The notes: generated by a model not told the origin, from the letters alone. Counted from the first letter of the stretch, positions 1-10,102 are shown. The stretch is 58,130 nucleotides of DNA from Bacillus sp. AFS029637 (GCF_002584985.1 NZ_NUPZ01000030.1:1-58130), one strand, 5' to 3'. Numbers and translations: made by a program.

Positions 1-40
1 TTTGTCGTTTTCTGCGTTTCTGCATCAGCGACGGTTATTA

Positions 41-69
41 ATTTATCATATATTAACTATTAACGTCAA
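41..69 (-). promoter_or_regulatory. Putative rRNA-operon-type promoter facing out of the window
   Basis: On the minus strand a TTGACG -35 (64-69) is followed after 17-18 bases by an A/T-rich -10 (TAAATT or ATAAAT, 40-46). The transcript would begin near position 35 and run off the left edge. The remaining bases (1-35) resemble the start of a Bacillus 16S rRNA leader, and no ORF fits. In related genomes I recall an rRNA operon next to pdaB. The -10 match is imperfect and the downstream gene is not visible, so this is an inference. Confidence 0.5.
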
Positions 70-75
70 CACTTT

Positions 76-294
76 TTAATAAAAATTTCTTTTTCTTACA
101 TAACGGATACATTCTTCCGCGTTAGCAACTCTCCGAAACAAACAAAAAATGATTTTATATCTTTCTTCCATTGCCTTTTTTACAACGTCATGAATACGCT
201 CATCTTCAAAATCAAATAAAAGTTCCTCTAGCTCTCTCTTCAACATGTATTCCATTTCTTTTCTCTCTTCTTTCGTCAACATAATCCCAAGCAA
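76..294 (-). CDS. Small conserved-type hypothetical protein, 72 aa
   Basis: I do not recognise this protein. It is short, highly charged and predicted cytosolic. The N-terminal half is a Lys/Glu-rich, probably helical stretch; the C-terminal half is basic with two cysteines and no membrane segment or signal peptide. The chosen start is TTG at 294, because GAGGTG (300-305) sits five bases upstream; the in-frame ATG at 282 would be 17 bases from that site. It is divergent from pdaB and is the last gene before the putative rRNA promoter. A perfect TATAAT -10 at 368-373 could drive it. A real gene is likely from the good ribosome site, but function is unknown. Confidence 0.6.
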   Translation of the reverse strand: MLGIMLTKEERKEMEYMLKRELEELLFDFEDERIHDVVKKAMEERYKIIFCLFRRVANAEECIRYVRKRNFY

Positions 295-367
295 ATCATC
301 ACCTCAATAATCCCTTACGGGGCAATAAACATTCCGCTCATTTTCACTTATCAAAATCCTCTCATTC

Positions 368-396
368 ATTATATCCACTACTTACGATATTAATCA
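368..396 (-). promoter_or_regulatory. Putative promoter for the 72-aa gene
   Basis: A perfect TATAAT (368-373, minus strand) lies 17 bases from a poor -35, TGATTA (391-396). It lies in the divergent 170-bp gap between the small gene and pdaB. Support is the -10 only. Confidence 0.35.
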
Positions 397-464
397 CTTG
401 TTCTCTTTTTTATATTTTAAGCATATATGTAACTGAAAAGGATTGGACAAAGGGGCGTAATATT

Positions 465-1229
465 ATGTTTTTCTTTTTTATTACGAGTAAAAGAACTTTT
501 AAACACATTAGCTTAATAGTAATACTTTCCTTATTTACGGCATGGCTTCTCTTTTTAAAAACATATTCACATGAGTCTGCTTTTTCAACAGCTACAGGAC
601 CTAAGGTAATTTACAAAGGGGACACCAGTAAAAAACAAGTTGCATTCACGTTTGATATTAGTTGGGGAGACAAAAAGGCTATTCCAATCCTTGATACACT
701 TAAAGAAAGAGATATTAAGAATGCAACCTTCTTCCTTTCTGCTGCATGGGCAGAAAGACACCCTGATATTGTTGAACGCATCATGAAAGATGGACATGAA
801 ATCGGTAGTATGGGCTATAATTACACGTCCTACACTTCTCTAGAGACAAATGAAATACGAAGAGATCTTTTGCGTGCACAAGATGTTTTTACGAAACTCG
901 GTGTGAAACAAGTCAAGCTATTACGTCCGCCTAGTGGAGACTTTAACAAAGCAACACTTAAAATAGCAGAATCACTCGGATACACTGTCGTTCACTGGAG
1001 TAATAATTCGAACGATTGGAAAAACCCAGGTGTAAATAATATCGTATCCACCGTCTCTAATCATTTGAAAGGTGGAGATATCGTTTTATTACATGCATCC
1101 GACTCTGCCCTTCAAACAAATAAAGCTTTACCACTGCTTCTACAAAAGCTAAAGAGTGACGGATATGAACAAATATCTGTCTCACAACTTATTTCCAACA
1201 CAAGTACAAAAAGTGAAGATGTAAAGTAA
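465..1229 (+). CDS. pdaB: PdaB-type polysaccharide deacetylase family protein, sporulation
   Basis: This 254-aa protein belongs to the NodB-like (CE4) deacetylase family. B. subtilis PdaB is needed late in sporulation to keep spores stable, probably acting on cortex peptidoglycan. A membrane anchor covers residues about 13-31 and the NodB fold runs from about 55 to 245. The usual metal-binding residues are missing: motif 1 reads TFDIS (62-66) instead of TFDD, and the His positions of motif 2 are Met116 and Tyr120. The RPPSGDF motif (motif 3) is kept. This loss is, as far as I recall, shared by PdaB orthologues, so activity may be absent or atypical. AAAGGGGCG precedes the ATG. It is one of only two plus-strand genes here. 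Confidence 0.9.
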   Translation: MFFFFITSKRTFKHISLIVILSLFTAWLLFLKTYSHESAFSTATGPKVIYKGDTSKKQVAFTFDISWGDKKAIPILDTLKERDIKNATFFLSAAWAERHPDIVERIMKDGHEIGSMGYNYTSYTSLETNEIRRDLLRAQDVFTKLGVKQVKLLRPPSGDFNKATLKIAESLGYTVVHWSNNSNDWKNPGVNNIVSTVSNHLKGGDIVLLHASDSALQTNKALPLLLQKLKSDGYEQISVSQLISNTSTKSEDVK

Positions 1230-1252
1230 TTTCCCTACTACCCTTCACACAT

Positions 1253-1293
1253 AAAAAGCTCTATTACCTTTCATCCAGGTAATAGAGCTTTTT
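1253..1293. terminator. Bidirectional terminator between pdaB and kbaA
   Basis: A 17-bp perfect stem (1253-1269 with 1277-1293) around a 7-base loop is flanked by A and T runs on both sides, so it can end pdaB (plus) and kbaA (minus). Confidence 0.9.
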
Positions 1294-1353
1294 TTATCCT
1301 GATATTCACAGTAGTACAACTATTACTGCGTAAAAACAAGATAATTCTCTTAA

Positions 1354-1965
1354 TTAAACAGATTTACTCGTTCTTCCAATTAAACGATGTAACACAAGTA
1401 ACTGATATGCATTACACAATAAAAGTGGTATCACCATTAAATATAACCAATCTGTATCATTAATCCGAAGTGCTGGTACCCATTCAAGAATTGTGACGAC
1501 AACCATAAAAAACAGGGCAGGCACAAATGCTTTTTTATTCGTTTCTTTACTTTTTATATAAGCAACAATCGCTCCAAACACAAATAATACCCCAGCAACA
1601 AGTATGTTATTCCCTAATGAAACTTCCCCATTTGCAATAAGTACGGATCTTAAATATACGAAATCAAATAATACAAATGCGATAAAGAAAAGTTGTACTG
1701 CATTCCATAAAGAAGATGACCGAAACATCCCGAGTCCAAAACGATGAATTGTTAAATATGCAAAGAACCCCATTTGACTTATAACACTAAAAATAAATCC
1801 TACACCCATCAACCAGAAAGAAATTGCTAGAATTTCCTTACCGTCGAAATTTTGAAAAAATTTAGCGTACTTGTCCCACTCTAAAACAAACCCGATAAAG
1901 ACCGTACTAATTCCTCCAAGAAACAACGTCGTTAAAAATAGTCGTACCCACTTGCGGCTATTCAC
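1354..1965 (-). CDS. kbaA: KbaA, KinB-pathway activation membrane protein
   Basis: This 203-aa integral membrane protein has about six hydrophobic segments spread over its whole length and almost no soluble domain. In B. subtilis KbaA is required for activity of the sporulation sensor kinase KinB, which feeds the Spo0A phosphorelay. It starts with GTG at 1965 behind GGGGGAT. The position between pdaB and gerD matches the Bacillus order, which is the strongest support besides length and topology. The mechanism by which it activates KinB is not deducible from the sequence. Confidence 0.88.
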   Translation of the reverse strand: MNSRKWVRLFLTTLFLGGISTVFIGFVLEWDKYAKFFQNFDGKEILAISFWLMGVGFIFSVISQMGFFAYLTIHRFGLGMFRSSSLWNAVQLFFIAFVLFDFVYLRSVLIANGEVSLGNNILVAGVLFVFGAIVAYIKSKETNKKAFVPALFFMVVVTILEWVPALRINDTDWLYLMVIPLLLCNAYQLLVLHRLIGRTSKSV

Positions 1966-2000
1966 AACACATCCCCCATTATTCGTATATTTCTAATTAA

Positions 2001-2009
2001 ATTGTATCA
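2001..2009 (-). promoter_or_regulatory. Extended -10 promoter for kbaA
   Basis: On the minus strand TGATACAAT is an extended -10 (TGn plus TACAAT), about 35 bases upstream of the kbaA GTG. No good -35 is seen at 17 bases. Confidence 0.4.
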
Positions 2010-2039
2010 ATGACAATTTCAAAAAGCTAGCCATGTTCA

Positions 2040-2069
2040 TGTATAAATTCCTTAAAGATATTTATATTA
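2040..2069 (+). promoter_or_regulatory. Putative sigma-G-like promoter of gerD
   Basis: TGTATA (2040-2045) and TATATTA (2063-2069) are separated by 17 bases and resemble the forespore sigma-G consensus (TGAATA / CATACTA) with one mismatch in each element. gerD is a sigma-G gene in B. subtilis, which supports the reading. Confidence 0.45.
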
Positions 2070-2103
2070 AAAAAGAGAACTGTGTTGAAAGGAGTCCCAA
2101 TTT

Positions 2104-2721
2104 ATGAAACGGATGCTACTCGTTTTGATTTCTTCTTTTTTATTTATCGCACTTGTAGCATGTGCACAAGAAAAAGAAGCTAAATCCGAACTAGATTACG
2201 ATCAAACAAAGAAAATGATTATTGATATTTTAAAAACTGACCAAGGAAAGAAAGCTATTCAAGATGTATTAACAGATGAAAAAATGAAACAAGCACTCAT
2301 ACTAGATGAAACAGTAGTAAAGAAAACGATTGAAGATGCAATGGTATCCGACAAAGGGCAACAATTCTGGGAAAAGCTCTTTAAAGACCCTGAGTTCTCA
2401 TCGAAATTCGCTAAAAGTATGGGAAAAGAACAGACAAACTTAATGAAAACTCTCCTAAAAGATCCTGAATACCAATCAGGTGTGATAGAAATTATGAAGA
2501 ACCCTGAAGTAGAAAAAATAATGCTGCAAACAATGAAGAGTAAAGAGTACCGTCAATATTTACAACAAGTACTAACAGAAACCGCTGAAAGCCCTCTCTT
2601 CCAAGCTAAGATGATTGACATCATTAGTAAAGGTGTACAAAAAGCTGAAAAAGGTGGGTCTGATAAGAAAGAAGCGGGCGGTGAAGGTGGTTCCCAAGAA
2701 GGGAACAAAGAACAACAGTAA
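2104..2721 (+). CDS. gerD: GerD, spore germination lipoprotein
   Basis: This 205-aa lipoprotein has signal residues 1-19 and lipobox LVAC, so Cys20 would be lipidated. The mature part (about 30-180) is predicted mostly alpha-helical with many Lys and Glu. The last 25 residues are a Gly/Lys/Glu-rich tail that looks disordered. In Bacillus, GerD organises nutrient receptors into the inner spore membrane germinosome and is needed for fast receptor-dependent germination. A strong AAAGGAG precedes the ATG. It is transcribed alone, opposite to its neighbours, with a sigma-G-like promoter upstream. Confidence 0.92.
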   Translation: MKRMLLVLISSFLFIALVACAQEKEAKSELDYDQTKKMIIDILKTDQGKKAIQDVLTDEKMKQALILDETVVKKTIEDAMVSDKGQQFWEKLFKDPEFSSKFAKSMGKEQTNLMKTLLKDPEYQSGVIEIMKNPEVEKIMLQTMKSKEYRQYLQQVLTETAESPLFQAKMIDIISKGVQKAEKGGSDKKEAGGEGGSQEGNKEQQ

Positions 2722-2733
2722 AAATACTAACTA

Positions 2734-2775
2734 TAATAATGAGTGGACGATATATATATCGTCCACTCATTATTA
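2734..2775. terminator. Perfect 42-bp palindrome between convergent gerD and salA
   Basis: Two 21-base arms are exact reverse complements with no loop (centre between 2754 and 2755). It lies 12 bases after gerD and ends 2 bases before the salA stop codon, so it probably ends transcription from both sides. Neither side has a clean T run. Confidence 0.75.
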
Positions 2776-2777
2776 CT

Positions 2778-3842
2778 TTACTTTTGCGTGACAGCTGTTT
2801 TCTCAATCACTGTTTCAGCTATCGTACGATAAATAAGACCCGTTGTATGTGTATCTTCATATACTGACGGCGCAAAGTCCTCTTTATTCCAATCAGGTTG
2901 TTGAAGTGGAATTCGGCCAAGTACATCTGTTTGGAGTTCTGTAGCTAATTTATCTCCTCCACCTCTTCCAAATACATACTCTTTCTCTCCAGTTACTTTA
3001 CTTTCAAAATACGCCATATTTTCAACAACACCAAGAATACTATGTTCTGTGCGTAAAGCCATCGCTCCAGCACGTGCTGCTACGAACGCCGCTGTTGGAT
3101 GAGGTGTCGTTACAATAATCTCTTTACAAGCCGGTAACATCGAATGTAAGTCTAGCGCAACATCACCTGTACCTGGAGGTAGATCTAATACTAAATAATC
3201 TAAATCACCCCATTCTACTTCTGTGAAGAAGTGATTTAACATCTTCCCAAGCATTGGCCCTCTCCAAATAACCGGTGCATTATCTTCTACAAAGAATCCC
3301 ATAGAGATTACCTTTACACCTAGACGCTCTACCGGAATTATCTTATCACCTCTTACGATAGGACGTTTTTCTATCCCCATCATATCTGGTACGCTAAAAC
3401 CGTAAATATCTGCATCAATAATACCAACCTTTTTCCCTAGACGAGCTAAAGCAATTGCAAGGTTAACAGAAACTGTTGATTTTCCAACTCCACCTTTTCC
3501 ACTCGCCACTGCTAAAAATGTCGTTTTTGAGTTTGGTGATAATAAAGATTCACTCTTCTCTTCTTGCGGCGGCGCAAACTGAGCTAATTCCTCTTCCGTA
3601 AACTCTGCAAAACGAAGTCCCACCGTTGCTGCCCCAAGTTCTTTTACTAACTTTACGATTTCGGCTTGCAATTGCATTTGTTCTGCTGTACCCATTTTTA
3701 CAATTGCAATTTTAACACTCACATGTCCCTTTTCCGGCTTGACTGTTACCTCTTTAATTGCATTTGTTTCTTTTAACGTTTTATGTAAAAACGGATCTAC
3801 AATCCCTTCTAATGCTTCTACTATTTGCTCTTTCGTTACCAT
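2778..3842 (-). CDS. salA: SalA / Mrp-family P-loop ATPase
   Basis: This 354-aa protein has an N-terminal DUF59/MIP18-like domain (about 5-85) and a ParA/MinD-like ATPase domain with deviant Walker A GKGGVGKS (115-122). The region where ApbC/Mrp iron-sulfur carriers have a C-x-x-C motif reads AYFESKVTGEKEYVFG, with no cysteine pair. That favours the SalA role (in B. subtilis an ATP-dependent regulator that represses scoC) over a cluster scaffold. The ribosome site upstream is weak (GGGGGC), so the start is the least certain point. It lies between gerD and cwlD and has its own extended -10. Confidence 0.85.
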   Translation of the reverse strand: MVTKEQIVEALEGIVDPFLHKTLKETNAIKEVTVKPEKGHVSVKIAIVKMGTAEQMQLQAEIVKLVKELGAATVGLRFAEFTEEELAQFAPPQEEKSESLLSPNSKTTFLAVASGKGGVGKSTVSVNLAIALARLGKKVGIIDADIYGFSVPDMMGIEKRPIVRGDKIIPVERLGVKVISMGFFVEDNAPVIWRGPMLGKMLNHFFTEVEWGDLDYLVLDLPPGTGDVALDLHSMLPACKEIIVTTPHPTAAFVAARAGAMALRTEHSILGVVENMAYFESKVTGEKEYVFGRGGGDKLATELQTDVLGRIPLQQPDWNKEDFAPSVYEDTHTTGLIYRTIAETVIEKTAVTQK

Positions 3843-3930
3843 AATTAGCCCAGCCCCCTGTATGAAAAATAACGTAATGTTAATTAAATTTATCTCTCTT
3901 CATTCCTGAAATAAATGCGTTTACATTTCC

Positions 3931-3939
3931 AGTATAACA
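3931..3939 (-). promoter_or_regulatory. Extended -10 promoter for salA
   Basis: The minus strand reads TGTTATACT, an extended -10 (TGn plus TATACT), about 90 bases before the salA ATG. The -35 region is weak. Confidence 0.5.
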
Positions 3940-3973
3940 TATTTTCCGAAAACTTCGTTAACGACAGAAACTC

Positions 3974-4002
3974 AAAAAAATCCTCCTTATTCTGGAGGAT
4001 TT
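3974..4002 (-). terminator. cwlD terminator overlapping its stop codon
   Basis: A 9-bp stem (3978-3986 with 3994-4002) followed by seven T on the minus strand. The upstream arm encodes the last residues of CwlD, and the stop codon lies in the loop. Confidence 0.85.
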
Positions 4003-4700
4003 CCTTTTTCCGTGAAATAACGTAATATACCACGATATATAGCGGCAGCTACCTTTTGCTGATATTTCTCCGAATTTAACATATACCTTTCGTTCACATT
4101 CGATAAAAAGCCAGCTTCAATTAAAGCACCTGGTGTCTTCGCATACTTTAATAAATACACATGAGAAATCGTTTTAGCAGAACGGTTCGTATTTTCTAAA
4201 CTCGTTCGCAATTCAGCTTGTATAAATTTCGCAGCACGTTCATTTTCAAGTAACGAACGATAATAGAACGTTTGTGCGCCTTTTGATCCACTACTCGTTA
4301 AAGCATTTAAATGAATACTTGCAAAAAAGTCTACATCAGGTTTATTAATGATCTCTACACGCTTTTTTAAATCCTCCGCTTTACGTCTACTATACGACTT
4401 TGTATCCTTGTGAGCTAAATCATAGTCTCCCTCACGTGTTAAAATAACTAACGCACCTTGTTCTTGTAAATAATCTTGTACTTTCTTTGTAATCTCAAGT
4501 GTAATATCTTTTTCTATAATATCCTTTCCACCAACAGCCCCTCCGTCTGGCCCACCATGCCCAGCATCTAGTACAATTACTTTCCCTGATAAGGGTAAAT
4601 TCCAAGCTCGCCACGATTTTGTAATTTGAAACTCTTGTTTGACCAAAAAAAACAAAACAACCGCAGCGAGTGCAAAAGAGATAATTCGAATTCTCTTCAT
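3987..4700 (-). CDS. cwlD: CwlD, N-acetylmuramoyl-L-alanine amidase for spore cortex
   Basis: This 237-aa Amidase_3 enzyme has an N-terminal membrane anchor (about 5-20) and the zinc-amidase motifs DAGHGG (His48), Glu63 in the IIEKDI segment, SIHLNA and the catalytic-Glu motif IEAGFLSN. CwlD removes stem peptides from muramic acid so that the PdaA deacetylase can make muramic-delta-lactam, the mark read by germination lytic enzymes. A very strong GGAGGAGG ribosome site precedes the ATG. A sigma-E-like promoter lies in the short gap to ybaK, which fits mother-cell expression. The terminator overlaps its stop codon. Confidence 0.95.
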   Translation of the reverse strand: MKRIRIISFALAAVVLFFLVKQEFQITKSWRAWNLPLSGKVIVLDAGHGGPDGGAVGGKDIIEKDITLEITKKVQDYLQEQGALVILTREGDYDLAHKDTKSYSRRKAEDLKKRVEIINKPDVDFFASIHLNALTSSGSKGAQTFYYRSLLENERAAKFIQAELRTSLENTNRSAKTISHVYLLKYAKTPGALIEAGFLSNVNERYMLNSEKYQQKVAAAIYRGILRYFTEKGNPPE

Positions 4701-4732
4701 ACCTTTCCTCCTCCAGCTAGTCCCTCTAATTA

Positions 4733-4761
4733 CTTATATGGGACAAGAGGAAAGTTTATGC
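4733..4761 (-). promoter_or_regulatory. Putative sigma-E-like promoter of cwlD
   Basis: On the minus strand GCATAAA (4755-4761) and CATATAAG (4733-4740) are separated by 14 bases. This resembles the sporulation sigma-E consensus (ATA-rich -35, CATA -10, spacing 13-15). cwlD is sigma-E controlled in B. subtilis. Confidence 0.5.
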
Positions 4762-4766
4762 TTGTC

Positions 4767-5195
4767 TTAATGAAGCTTTAATCGATATCTTCTTTCACCT
4801 TTTTCATATCCTTCCTGCCACCATAAGCCGATAAACTGCTGGCAAGATTCAAAAAGTAATTCCTCATCTTGTAACTTAATTTCTCGCATAGTCATGCTCG
4901 TTAAAAATTGAAATAGTGTTTCTGTTAATTGTTGCTCTTCTTCCAAAGCTCTATATTTCACGTCAAAGAACGATTCGCCATAATAACCAAATTTACTATA
5001 TCTCGCTCCTAATAAATACGATTCTATCCCTAATTCAATGCAGTAATCTTCATACTGACGATGAAGCTCCTGCATCTGAAAGGCATCTCTAATATTTGAA
5101 CGTAATGTTTTTAATGATAATTCCCGCAGCATCTTTCGTTCATATTTCAACTGCTTTTCTTTTTGTTTTTCTTGTAAGCTGACAATGACATTCAT
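4767..5195 (-). CDS. ybaK: YbaK, DUF2521-type protein of unknown function
   Basis: This 142-aa protein matches in length and position the B. subtilis YbaK family (DUF2521), found between rpsI and cwlD. No enzymatic motif, membrane segment or signal peptide is visible. The N-terminal 40 residues are very basic and predicted helical; later come aromatic-rich stretches such as FGYYGESFFDVKY and FIGLWWQEGYEKG. GGGAGG precedes the ATG by about ten bases. The family function is unknown and nothing here adds to it. Confidence 0.75.
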   Translation of the reverse strand: MNVIVSLQEKQKEKQLKYERKMLRELSLKTLRSNIRDAFQMQELHRQYEDYCIELGIESYLLGARYSKFGYYGESFFDVKYRALEEEQQLTETLFQFLTSMTMREIKLQDEELLFESCQQFIGLWWQEGYEKGERRYRLKLH

Positions 5196-5312
5196 AGTAC
5201 TTATAAACCTCCCTACTACGTATTAGTCTAAACTTCTAGAGAAGAAGCATACGCGAGCGGATAGCACTAAAATATTCCAAGCAATAAAAATTATAAAAGA
5301 GGAATGAAACAT

Positions 5313-5343
5313 AAAAAAACCCCAACCAAAATGGTTGGGGTTT
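5313..5343 (-). terminator. Terminator after rplM-rpsI
   Basis: The stem AAACCCCAACCA with TGGTTGGGGTTT (5317-5343) is followed by a seven-T run on the minus strand, 14 bases after the rpsI stop codon. Confidence 0.93.
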
Positions 5344-5357
5344 GTAGTTCGCAAAAA

Positions 5358-5750
5358 TTAACGTTTTGAGAACTGAGGTGCACGACGTGCGCCTTTAAGA
5401 CCGTATTTTTTACGCTCTTTCATACGTGCGTCACGAGTTAATAGACCTGCACGTTTTAGTGTTAGACGGTATTCTGGATCAGCTTTTAATAAAGCGCGAG
5501 AAATACCGTGACGAATAGCACCAGCTTGACCAGTGTATCCACCACCATTTACGTTTACAAGTACATCGTAGTTACCTAAAGTTTCTGTTGCAACTAGAGG
5601 TTGTTTCACTACTTCACGTAATGCAGCAAATGGGATATAGTTTTCAAAATCACGACCGTTAATGATAACGCGTCCTTCGCCTGGAACTAGGCGTACGCGC
5701 GCTACTGAACTCTTACGACGTCCAGTGCCATAGTATTGAACCTGTGCCAA
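5358..5750 (-). CDS. rpsI: 30S ribosomal protein S9
   Basis: S9, 130 aa, binds the 3' major domain of 16S rRNA in the 30S head. The basic tail ending in FSKR reaches toward the P-site tRNA, and that terminal Lys-Arg is intact. Translation starts at TTG (5748-5750), six bases after AAAGGAGGG. It is the second gene of the rplM-rpsI operon, 21 bases after rplM, and ends at a strong terminator. Confidence 0.97.
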
Positions 5751-5771
5751 AGTAAGCCCTCCTTTAATTAA

Positions 5772-6209
5772 TTATCCGCGAAGTTCGTAAACTTCTGGTT
5801 TTTGTGCTTGGTGTGGATGCTCTGCTCCAGCATACACGTTTAGTTTCTTAGAAACTTGACGGCCTAAGCGTCCTTTTGGAAGCATGCCTTTAATTGCAAG
5901 CTCTAACATTTGTACAGGGTAGTTTGTACGCATTTCTAGAGCTGTTCTTTGCTTAAGTCCACCTGGGTGGTTAGTGTGACGGTAGTAAATTTTATCGTTT
6001 AATTTATTACCTGTTAAATGAATTTTCTCAGCGTTAATAATAATTACATGATCACCCGTGTCAACGTGTGGTGTAAATGTAGGTTTGTTTTTACCGCGTA
6101 AAATAGATGCTACTTCCGTAGATAGGCGACCTAAAGTTTGACCTTCAGCATCAACCACATACCATTTACGCTCAACTTCGTTAGCTTTTGCCATAAAAGT
6201 CGTACGCAT
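5772..6209 (-). CDS. rplM: 50S ribosomal protein L13
   Basis: L13, 145 aa, is an early-assembly protein binding 23S rRNA. The length and the MRTT N-terminus match B. subtilis L13; conserved [13 protein letters not shown] and KIYYRHT segments are present. The ATG at 6209 has GAGGAGGG upstream. The gene follows a promoter (6315-6343) and a roughly 100-base folded leader of the L13 type, so feedback control of rplM-rpsI by L13 is likely. Confidence 0.97.
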   Translation of the reverse strand: MRTTFMAKANEVERKWYVVDAEGQTLGRLSTEVASILRGKNKPTFTPHVDTGDHVIIINAEKIHLTGNKLNDKIYYRHTNHPGGLKQRTALEMRTNYPVQMLELAIKGMLPKGRLGRQVSKKLNVYAGAEHPHQAQKPEVYELRG

Positions 6210-6308
6210 GTGTTTCCCTCCTCGTTATCTTTTCCATAGAAAAAATCTATTGTTTATCTTAAACACGATTTCCTTCCGGGGCTAATCGTGGTTTTAGAAA
6301 CAATACCA
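6210..6308 (-). promoter_or_regulatory. Putative L13 leader of rplM-rpsI
   Basis: The leader RNA between the promoter and rplM contains CACGAT paired with ATCGTG around an AGCCCCGGAAGG loop, followed by A/T-rich hairpins and the ribosome site. Rfam describes an L13 leader in Bacilli at this position; I identify it by location and general shape, not by a covariance model. Confidence 0.6.
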
Positions 6309-6314
6309 TATGTT

Positions 6315-6343
6315 ATGATATACTTTTGAGTTTCTAATGTCAA
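6315..6343 (-). promoter_or_regulatory. Sigma-A promoter of rplM-rpsI
   Basis: Minus strand: TTGACA (6338-6343), 17-base spacer, TATCAT (6315-6320). Consensus -35 and one mismatch in the -10. Confidence 0.85.
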
Positions 6344-6361
6344 GCAAATGTTACACCAGGA

Positions 6362-7105
6362 TTAGTTGTTATAGTTTACCTCCCATAAGTAAAGCCCATG
6401 ACCTGGAGCCATCTTTCCAGCAAACTGACGATTTTGTTTCGCTAAAATCTCTGGAATGCTATCAGGATCAAGCTTTCCTTGCCCTACGCTAAGCAACGTA
6501 CCAACAATAATTCTGACCATATTATATAAAAATCCATTGCCTACAAAACGAAAAATTAATTCATCGCCTTGCTCAATTAATTCTATTTCATAAATTGTTC
6601 GCACTTTATCCTTTTTGTCAGTTTTTGCAGAACAAAAAGAGGTGAAATCATGCGTTCCAATAAAATACGGAATCGCTTTTCTTATAGAATTGATTTCAAG
6701 CGGATATGGATATTGATATACGTAATTTCTACGGAATACATCCGCAGTCTTTGATAATAATACACGATAACGATATTCTTTTTTCTCAACACCGTAACGC
6801 GCATGAAATTCTTCAGTTTTTTTCTCTACCTGCCTGATAACAATATCATCTGGCAACATTGTGTTTAAAGCATTACTCCATTGCCACTCTTCAAGAGACA
6901 ACGGTGTATCAAAGTGTATTACTTGTCCTTTGGCATGAACGGTAGAATCCGTTCTGCCCGATGCCTGAACACGAACAAGCTCCCCTTTATGCAATTTCTG
7001 CAATGCTTTCTCTATCTCTTGTTGAACAGTACGATGCTGCGGCTGAATTTGATAACCACAAAAATGCATGCCATCATATGCAACCGTACATTTTATTCTA
7101 TCCAT
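6362..7105 (-). CDS. truA: tRNA pseudouridine(38-40) synthase TruA
   Basis: TruA, 247 aa, isomerises uridines 38-40 in the tRNA anticodon arm. The catalytic Asp53 lies in [11 protein letters not shown], and the RNA-binding [14 protein letters not shown] segment is present. The start at 7105 has GGAG nine bases upstream; an in-frame extension to 7156 would overlap ecfT and lacks a ribosome site. The gene follows ecfT by 14 bases, so it is cotranscribed with the ECF module, as in B. subtilis. Confidence 0.96.
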   Translation of the reverse strand: MDRIKCTVAYDGMHFCGYQIQPQHRTVQQEIEKALQKLHKGELVRVQASGRTDSTVHAKGQVIHFDTPLSLEEWQWSNALNTMLPDDIVIRQVEKKTEEFHARYGVEKKEYRYRVLLSKTADVFRRNYVYQYPYPLEINSIRKAIPYFIGTHDFTSFCSAKTDKKDKVRTIYEIELIEQGDELIFRFVGNGFLYNMVRIIVGTLLSVGQGKLDPDSIPEILAKQNRQFAGKMAPGHGLYLWEVNYNN

Positions 7106-7119
7106 TTCTCTATTCTCCA

Positions 7120-7901
7120 TTACGATCGCACCCATGCCAAAATACAAGCTAAACAAAGTAAGCTTATAATCGTTACTGTATCGCTTGTTTTCCAGCGTAG
7201 TTGCCTAAATTTAGTACGTCCTTCGCCACTTTGATATCCACGGGCTTCCATCGCGATTGCTAAGTCCTCTGCACGCTTAAAAGCACTGATAAATAGAGGA
7301 ACGAGTAATGAAATGATAGCTTTCATCCTATCCTTTATCGGGCCCCCTGCGAAATCAATACCACGTGACGCTTGTGCCTTCATTATTTTACTCGTTTCAT
7401 CCATTAGTGTCGGGATAAAACGAAGAGAAATTGACATCATTAACGCGATTTCATGAACAGGAACTTTTATACGCTTCAACGGCTTTAATAACGTCTCCAA
7501 CCCATCTGTAATTTCAATAGGTGTCGTCGTTAACGTTAATAATGTCGTCATTAGAATAATAACGAAGAATCGTATAGAAATGTATATCCCTTGCTCTAAT
7601 CCTTTTTCATGTATAGAAAACCAACCAAGTTGGAATAGTACATCCCCTTCTTTATTTGTAAAAATATGCAGGAAAAATGTAAAAAGAAAAATCCATAAAA
7701 TTGGTTTTAAGCCCGAAAGTACATAACGAATCGGCACTTTTGCAAAAAATAAAGCAATGAGTGCATATAAAAATAAAAATCCATATGAAATCGCATTATT
7801 TGCCAAGAAAACAACAAATACATATAAAAAGACAATCAGCAGCTTCGTACGTGGATCAAGTTGATGAATAAGTGAATTCCCTGGGATATATCTCCCAATA
7901 A

Positions 7902-7914
<13 letters not shown>
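7120..7914 (-). CDS. ecfT: EcfT, transmembrane coupling subunit of the shared ECF transporter
   Basis: EcfT, 264 aa, links the two ATPases to exchangeable vitamin-binding S components in group II energy-coupling factor transporters. Five or so hydrophobic segments lie in the N- and C-terminal parts. The coupling helices carry the diagnostic x-R-G motifs ASRGID and EARGY that contact EcfA grooves. It overlaps ecfA2 by 13 bases with AAAGGTGG inside that gene, indicating coupled translation. No S component is encoded in the window, as expected for a shared module. Confidence 0.94.
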
Positions 7915-9696
<1,782 letters not shown>

Positions 9697-9704
9697 AATT
9701 ATCA

Positions 9705-10067
9705 TTATACTAACTCGATAATTACCATTGGTGCTGCGTCTCCGCGACGTGGACCAATTTTTGCAATACGAGTGTATCCGCCTTGGCGCTCAGCATAGCG
9801 TGGAGCTACATCAGCGAATAGTTTTTGAAGTGCATCTTGACCAGTCTCAGCGTTAGCTACTTCATTGCGAATGAAAGCTGCTGCTTGACGACGAGCATGA
9901 AGATCTCCGCGTTTACCTAAAGTGATCATTTTTTCCACTACAGAACGAAGTTCTTTTGCACGAGTTTCTGTCGTTTGGATGCGCTCGTTGATAATTAAAT
10001 CAGTAGCTAAGTCACGTAACATAGCTTTACGTTGCGCACTTGTACGGCCTAATTTTCTGTATGCCAT
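9705..10067 (-). CDS. rplQ: 50S ribosomal protein L17
   Basis: L17, 120 aa, lies near the peptide exit tunnel rim. The basic N-terminus [17 protein letters not shown] and the Bacillus-type short length are conserved. GGAGGG precedes the ATG. It is the last gene of the superoperon, 35 bases after rpoA, and a strong terminator follows nine bases after its stop codon. Confidence 0.97.
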
Positions 10068-10102
10068 TCGTAGTTCCCTCCTTTGTTGATGGGTTTAAAT
10101 CC

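Noticed and set aside
2624-2806. 60-codon minus-strand frame over the gerD tail and palindrome
   Set aside because: It covers the terminator and overlaps both neighbours, with no ribosome site.
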